Assembly: GCA_003503535.1 (NCBI GenBank)
Contig: DOCI01000083.1
Coordinates: forward strand, 1 to 19,997
Length of the DNA stretch: 19,997 nucleotides
Source of the DNA: Planctomycetaceae bacterium
Lineage (GTDB): Bacteria; Planctomycetota; Planctomycetia; Planctomycetales; Planctomycetaceae
Direction: 5' to 3'
Position numbers and translations under genes: made by a program. Below are positions 17,109-19,997 of this stretch, piece by piece. The notes below the pieces were generated by a model. That model saw only the letters and a program-made list of their open reading frames with translations, had not been told where the DNA came from and did not search any database. Within the stretch, counting starts at the first letter, position 1; each line of letters begins with the position of its first letter.

Positions 17109-19877
17109 TCATATTGTTTTGATGATCTCCACATCACGTGCATGGATCCAACCTGTGTGGCCGTCTGTGGTTTTGATCATGCACCAGTCGCCGCGCTGTG
17201 CGAGAGTTTCCACACGCTGCCCCTGTGCAGATTCAACCGTAAAGACCTCATCAAACTGATCGCCATCCCCTGCATGCAAACTGACATGATCCGAAATGAT
17301 GACCGCATTCCAGGCCTGTTGTGGATTGGTCTGAGTCATTGCAACAGATGCACCATACACAATCAGTAACGATAACGGCAGCAACGCAAACTGCCAGACA
17401 GGGGCAGTCCGCAGGTAAAGTCTCAAGATCAGTAATCCCCAAAACAGGACCGAAGAAATTGCCAGAGTCCAGGTGATGGTACGCTCGCCAGCCAGTCCAA
17501 CAAGCGAATTATTCCAGCCTCGCAGAGACCACAATTCCTCTTTGGTTACTGAAGAAGCGTTTTCGATCTTCGTGTTGGCATAGTTCAGATTTTTGATCGC
17601 CTGGCGGTTATGCGGTTCGAGCTGTAACGCTTTTTCATAATTGGCAATCGCACTACCCAGCTGACCCGTTTGCAGGCAGGTGTTACCCAGATTGATGAAC
17701 AAATCGGCATTCTGAATGTTGCTGTCGATGAGCAACTGATATTTACGGCCTGCGATGGAAAACAGTTCTTTCGCATCAGCTGCGTCCGTCTGCGATTTTT
17801 CGATGCCGGTTGCATAAGCCTCGTTCGCTTCCGTCAGAAGTGCCTGCTGTTGAGTCGTTGACAACGCCACCGCATCGGCTGCGGAAACAGTCTGTGCGGA
17901 AGCAACCAGAGCGAATGCGAACAGCAACCCAAGTGGACGCTGCACTGCGACTTTTCCGATCCGTGATTTTGGGGCCTTCACCCGGGATTTCTGGTTCGAT
18001 TGCATGGCCGTATCAATCTCCTCGACGAGTTGTGCCGCTTTCATTTTCGATTCTTCGAGTGATGCCTGTGAATTGTCGGAGTTCCTTGTCAGGAATGTTT
18101 CGACTTCACCTGCGACCTGATACAAGCCAGTCAATCGCAAGGTGCCGACAGCTTCACTTTGATGACTTTTCAGAGTCTGAGTATCACTGCTGAAAACTTC
18201 GAGTTTTCTGTTTCCCCTGCTCATACGCAAAAGATAGCGGATGATCGCGGCATCAATTTCAGGTTGGTCAGAAGCCTTATCGATTCCAGTCAGACATTGA
18301 GTTTTCGGAGATCTGAAACTGGGCAATTGACGATAGACTGTTCCTTGATATCGAGTGAGCATTGCAAACATCCAGACCATGGGAGGCACAACAACAAACA
18401 TCATCCACCAGTCATTGAATGACCTCTTAACTGTCTGTGAAATCAGTACGGAGGAGCCGCTGTGATTATTCAAGTCAGGCAGATTGTCATTCACTGCTGT
18501 GTTGCTGTCATCGGCATGAGCACGATGAGCGTTCCCCACAATGTCATCCAGAGAAAGTGTTTCTGCATTGGTAACCGAAATCGAAATTGGGGCGCTGGTT
18601 ACGGTCTCGTACTTCTCTGTCTCTGGATCAAAAAAGCTGAATCCAATCGCAGGAATTTCCGTGACCCCTTCACGACGAGGACGGATTGTTGTTGAAAACA
18701 GCTTCGTATCTTTTTGAACATAGCCCGCCAGAGGCTCATCAGTCACCTTAAAATCTTTTGTCAATTCCGGATCTTCAGACAACGGAGGAGCCTGGATCAA
18801 ATCCATCGGACCATTCCCCGCAATGCCGATATTCAGAGTGATCGGATCACCAGCTGCGACTTGATCAGGAGTCGCATGAGTGATGATGCGGTATCGCCCC
18901 ACTGCTCCCCGGTAATTTTCTGGACGACCTTCGAGTGGAACGGGCAGAACTTCCGTGGCATCCACGCTCACATTTCCCACAATCGGTCGAGCCTCCGCAA
19001 CAGTCAGACGATTCCCAAATGCAGAATTGAAGAAATCATCCTGCAACATTCGCGACATGGAAGAATTGCGGTCGAGCAAATCGTCATCGAATAGATCTCC
19101 AAACGGTGAACGGGACTTACCCAGCGCGGTCGGGTAGTTGACAACAATCTGCACATCATCCGCCTCGATCTTCCCGGCTCGTTTCGGATATATCGTGGCG
19201 TTAATTTCATAGAGGTAATAACTTCGCTGATTGCCGTCTGCATCATCACGCAGCACTTCATGCCCAGCGGGGCGTTGATTATTCTCGGCCAGTTCCTGCA
19301 TCCGCTCCGCAAAGCCCCCCCACGAGGTGGACCTGGAAATCATATTCCACATATCCCCTTCACTCAGTGTGATGTCAGCCCGGGCATCCCGAAACGGTTT
19401 GATCCAGATTTTTAACGTCAAGTCGAGCGGTTGACCAACAAAGACTTTGTCCTGGCGACCTTCAATTTCAACAAACAGCAAATCTCCAGTTTCGCTTTTG
19501 GTGGCCACAAACGAAATCGGATCGGTCGTTTTATTAGTACCATCGACTTTTAAAGACAAAGCTGGAATGGTGAAGCTTCCCTCCCGACGGGGCGTGATCA
19601 AATACTGCATGGTCACACTCCGTTTTTCGCTGCGTCGACCATTCACTATGGTGATTTGAGAGCTTTGTGAAGGTGTTCCAGCCGATCGAATATCACATCC
19701 GTCAATGCTCGGCAAAGCTGGCTGTTCATAATCCTTCGAGTTCATTATCGCCAGTTGCAGAACAATCGGCTGACCGACATAAGCTTCACGCGTGGAAAGC
19801 CGGACATCGACCTCGCCAGCGGAGGCAACTGTCGACATGGCTGCCGTAATTGCGATTGCGCACAGAAGAGTTTTCAT
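17109..19877 (-). CDS. batD: BatD-BatE-like fusion: BatD domain, internal signal-like segment, TPR and SH3 domains
   Basis: A 922-residue envelope protein. Residues 1-20 are a signal peptide ending ASA. Residues 21-480 are BatD-like ('oxygen tolerance' family): beta-rich repeats with VGQPIVLQLAI (34-44) and VGQPLDLTLKIW (147-158), YLITPRREGSFTIPALSL (92-109) and TTIRPRREGVTEIPAIGFSF (396-415). A membrane helix follows at 490-508 and a cytoplasmic stretch to about 645. Residues 648-666 are a second hydrophobic stretch ending in VSAADA, like a signal peptide. After it come a TPR unit (725-768: NLGNTCLQTGQLGSAIANYEKALQLEP), two more helices (799-821, 825-845), and a bacterial SH3 domain (856-920, ending GDWCMI, GHTGWIHARD). 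TPR plus SH3 is the layout of BatE. Bat proteins accompany MoxR ATPases and VWA proteins in cell envelope stress; none of these is in the window, but they may lie just upstream. Weak AGGTT ribosome site. Confidence 0.85.
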   Translation of the reverse strand: MKTLLCAIAITAAMSTVASAGEVDVRLSTREAYVGQPIVLQLAIMNSKDYEQPALPSIDGCDIRSAGTPSQSSQITIVNGRRSEKRSVTMQYLITPRREGSFTIPALSLKVDGTNKTTDPISFVATKSETGDLLFVEIEGRQDKVFVGQPLDLTLKIWIKPFRDARADITLSEGDMWNMISRSTSWGGFAERMQELAENNQRPAGHEVLRDDADGNQRSYYLYEINATIYPKRAGKIEADDVQIVVNYPTALGKSRSPFGDLFDDDLLDRNSSMSRMLQDDFFNSAFGNRLTVAEARPIVGNVSVDATEVLPVPLEGRPENYRGAVGRYRIITHATPDQVAAGDPITLNIGIAGNGPMDLIQAPPLSEDPELTKDFKVTDEPLAGYVQKDTKLFSTTIRPRREGVTEIPAIGFSFFDPETEKYETVTSAPISISVTNAETLSLDDIVGNAHRAHADDSNTAVNDNLPDLNNHSGSSVLISQTVKRSFNDWWMMFVVVPPMVWMFAMLTRYQGTVYRQLPSFRSPKTQCLTGIDKASDQPEIDAAIIRYLLRMSRGNRKLEVFSSDTQTLKSHQSEAVGTLRLTGLYQVAGEVETFLTRNSDNSQASLEESKMKAAQLVEEIDTAMQSNQKSRVKAPKSRIGKVAVQRPLGLLFAFALVASAQTVSAADAVALSTTQQQALLTEANEAYATGIEKSQTDAADAKELFSIAGRKYQLLIDSNIQNADLFINLGNTCLQTGQLGSAIANYEKALQLEPHNRQAIKNLNYANTKIENASSVTKEELWSLRGWNNSLVGLAGERTITWTLAISSVLFWGLLILRLYLRTAPVWQFALLPLSLLIVYGASVAMTQTNPQQAWNAVIISDHVSLHAGDGDQFDEVFTVESAQGQRVETLAQRGDWCMIKTTDGHTGWIHARDVEIIKTI

Positions 19878-19997
19878 GGTATGAACCTATTTGATATCTA
19901 AACTCTGTTACATATGGGGACCGGAGAAATTCATTTAACTGTAAACATACCAGTACACACGAAATTAATTACGATAAAAATGAAACCGGATGGCGGA
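19878..19997 (-). other. Region upstream of the BatD-BatE-like gene
   Basis: These 120 bp carry the leader of the Bat-type gene and, at the window edge, may include the very end of an upstream minus-strand gene: all three minus-strand frames read inward from the edge for 8 to 21 codons before meeting a stop, which is too short to judge. No sigma-54-type TGGCAC-N5-TTGC pattern is visible. Confidence 0.3.

Overview
The window looks like a bacterial chromosome segment, most likely from the phylum Planctomycetota (Gimesia/Rubinisphaera-like). This is an inference from gene content: a predicted pyrophosphate-type phosphofructokinase, a Uma2-family protein, a large membrane protein with anti-sigma-like repeats, a BatD/BatE-type fusion, mostly weak Shine-Dalgarno sites, and intergenic repeats of the 'CCGAAGCGTAAGCGAGGGG' kind. 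GC content appears close to 50%. I saw no rRNA, tRNA, CRISPR array, transposase or phage gene.

Layout. Bases 5-784 hold a phytanoyl-CoA dioxygenase-like oxygenase. Bases 969-5627 are a same-strand run with a sugar-phosphate theme: phosphofructokinase, a Uma2 protein, a HAD phosphatase with a C1 cap, and 6-phosphogluconate dehydrogenase. This run is closed by an inverted pair of REP-like palindromes and a strong terminator (5653-5818). Bases 5917-7005 encode a zinc-ribbon metallopeptidase (HEIGH motif), followed by two repeat-like hairpin elements. On the minus strand follow an EamA-type transporter (7187-8104) and a small membrane-anchored protein with a predicted beta-sandwich domain (8209-8727).

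On the plus strand, 8877-11108 encodes a 743-residue single-span membrane protein. Its cytoplasmic part carries two copies of an anti-sigma zinc-finger-like fold that has lost its zinc ligands; its outer part has FecR-like and HEAT-like sections. Then come a Bax-inhibitor-1/YccA family protein (11271-12002) with a 14-bp-stem terminator and a phosphoglucomutase/phosphomannomutase family enzyme (12288-14117).

The right third (14291-19877) is a minus-strand cluster read from right to left: a 922-residue BatD-BatE-like fusion protein, then 50 bp later an NtrB/ZraS-type histidine kinase, overlapping by 4 bp an NtrC-type sigma-54 activator. The arrangement suggests one transcription unit in which an envelope protein is made together with a two-component system.

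Most genes here are recognisable housekeeping or accessory families. The parts most worth a second look are the BatD-BatE fusion with a signal-peptide-like segment buried in its middle and its linkage to the sigma-54 two-component pair, the GAFTDA variant in that activator, and the double zinc-less anti-sigma-like domains in the 743-residue protein.
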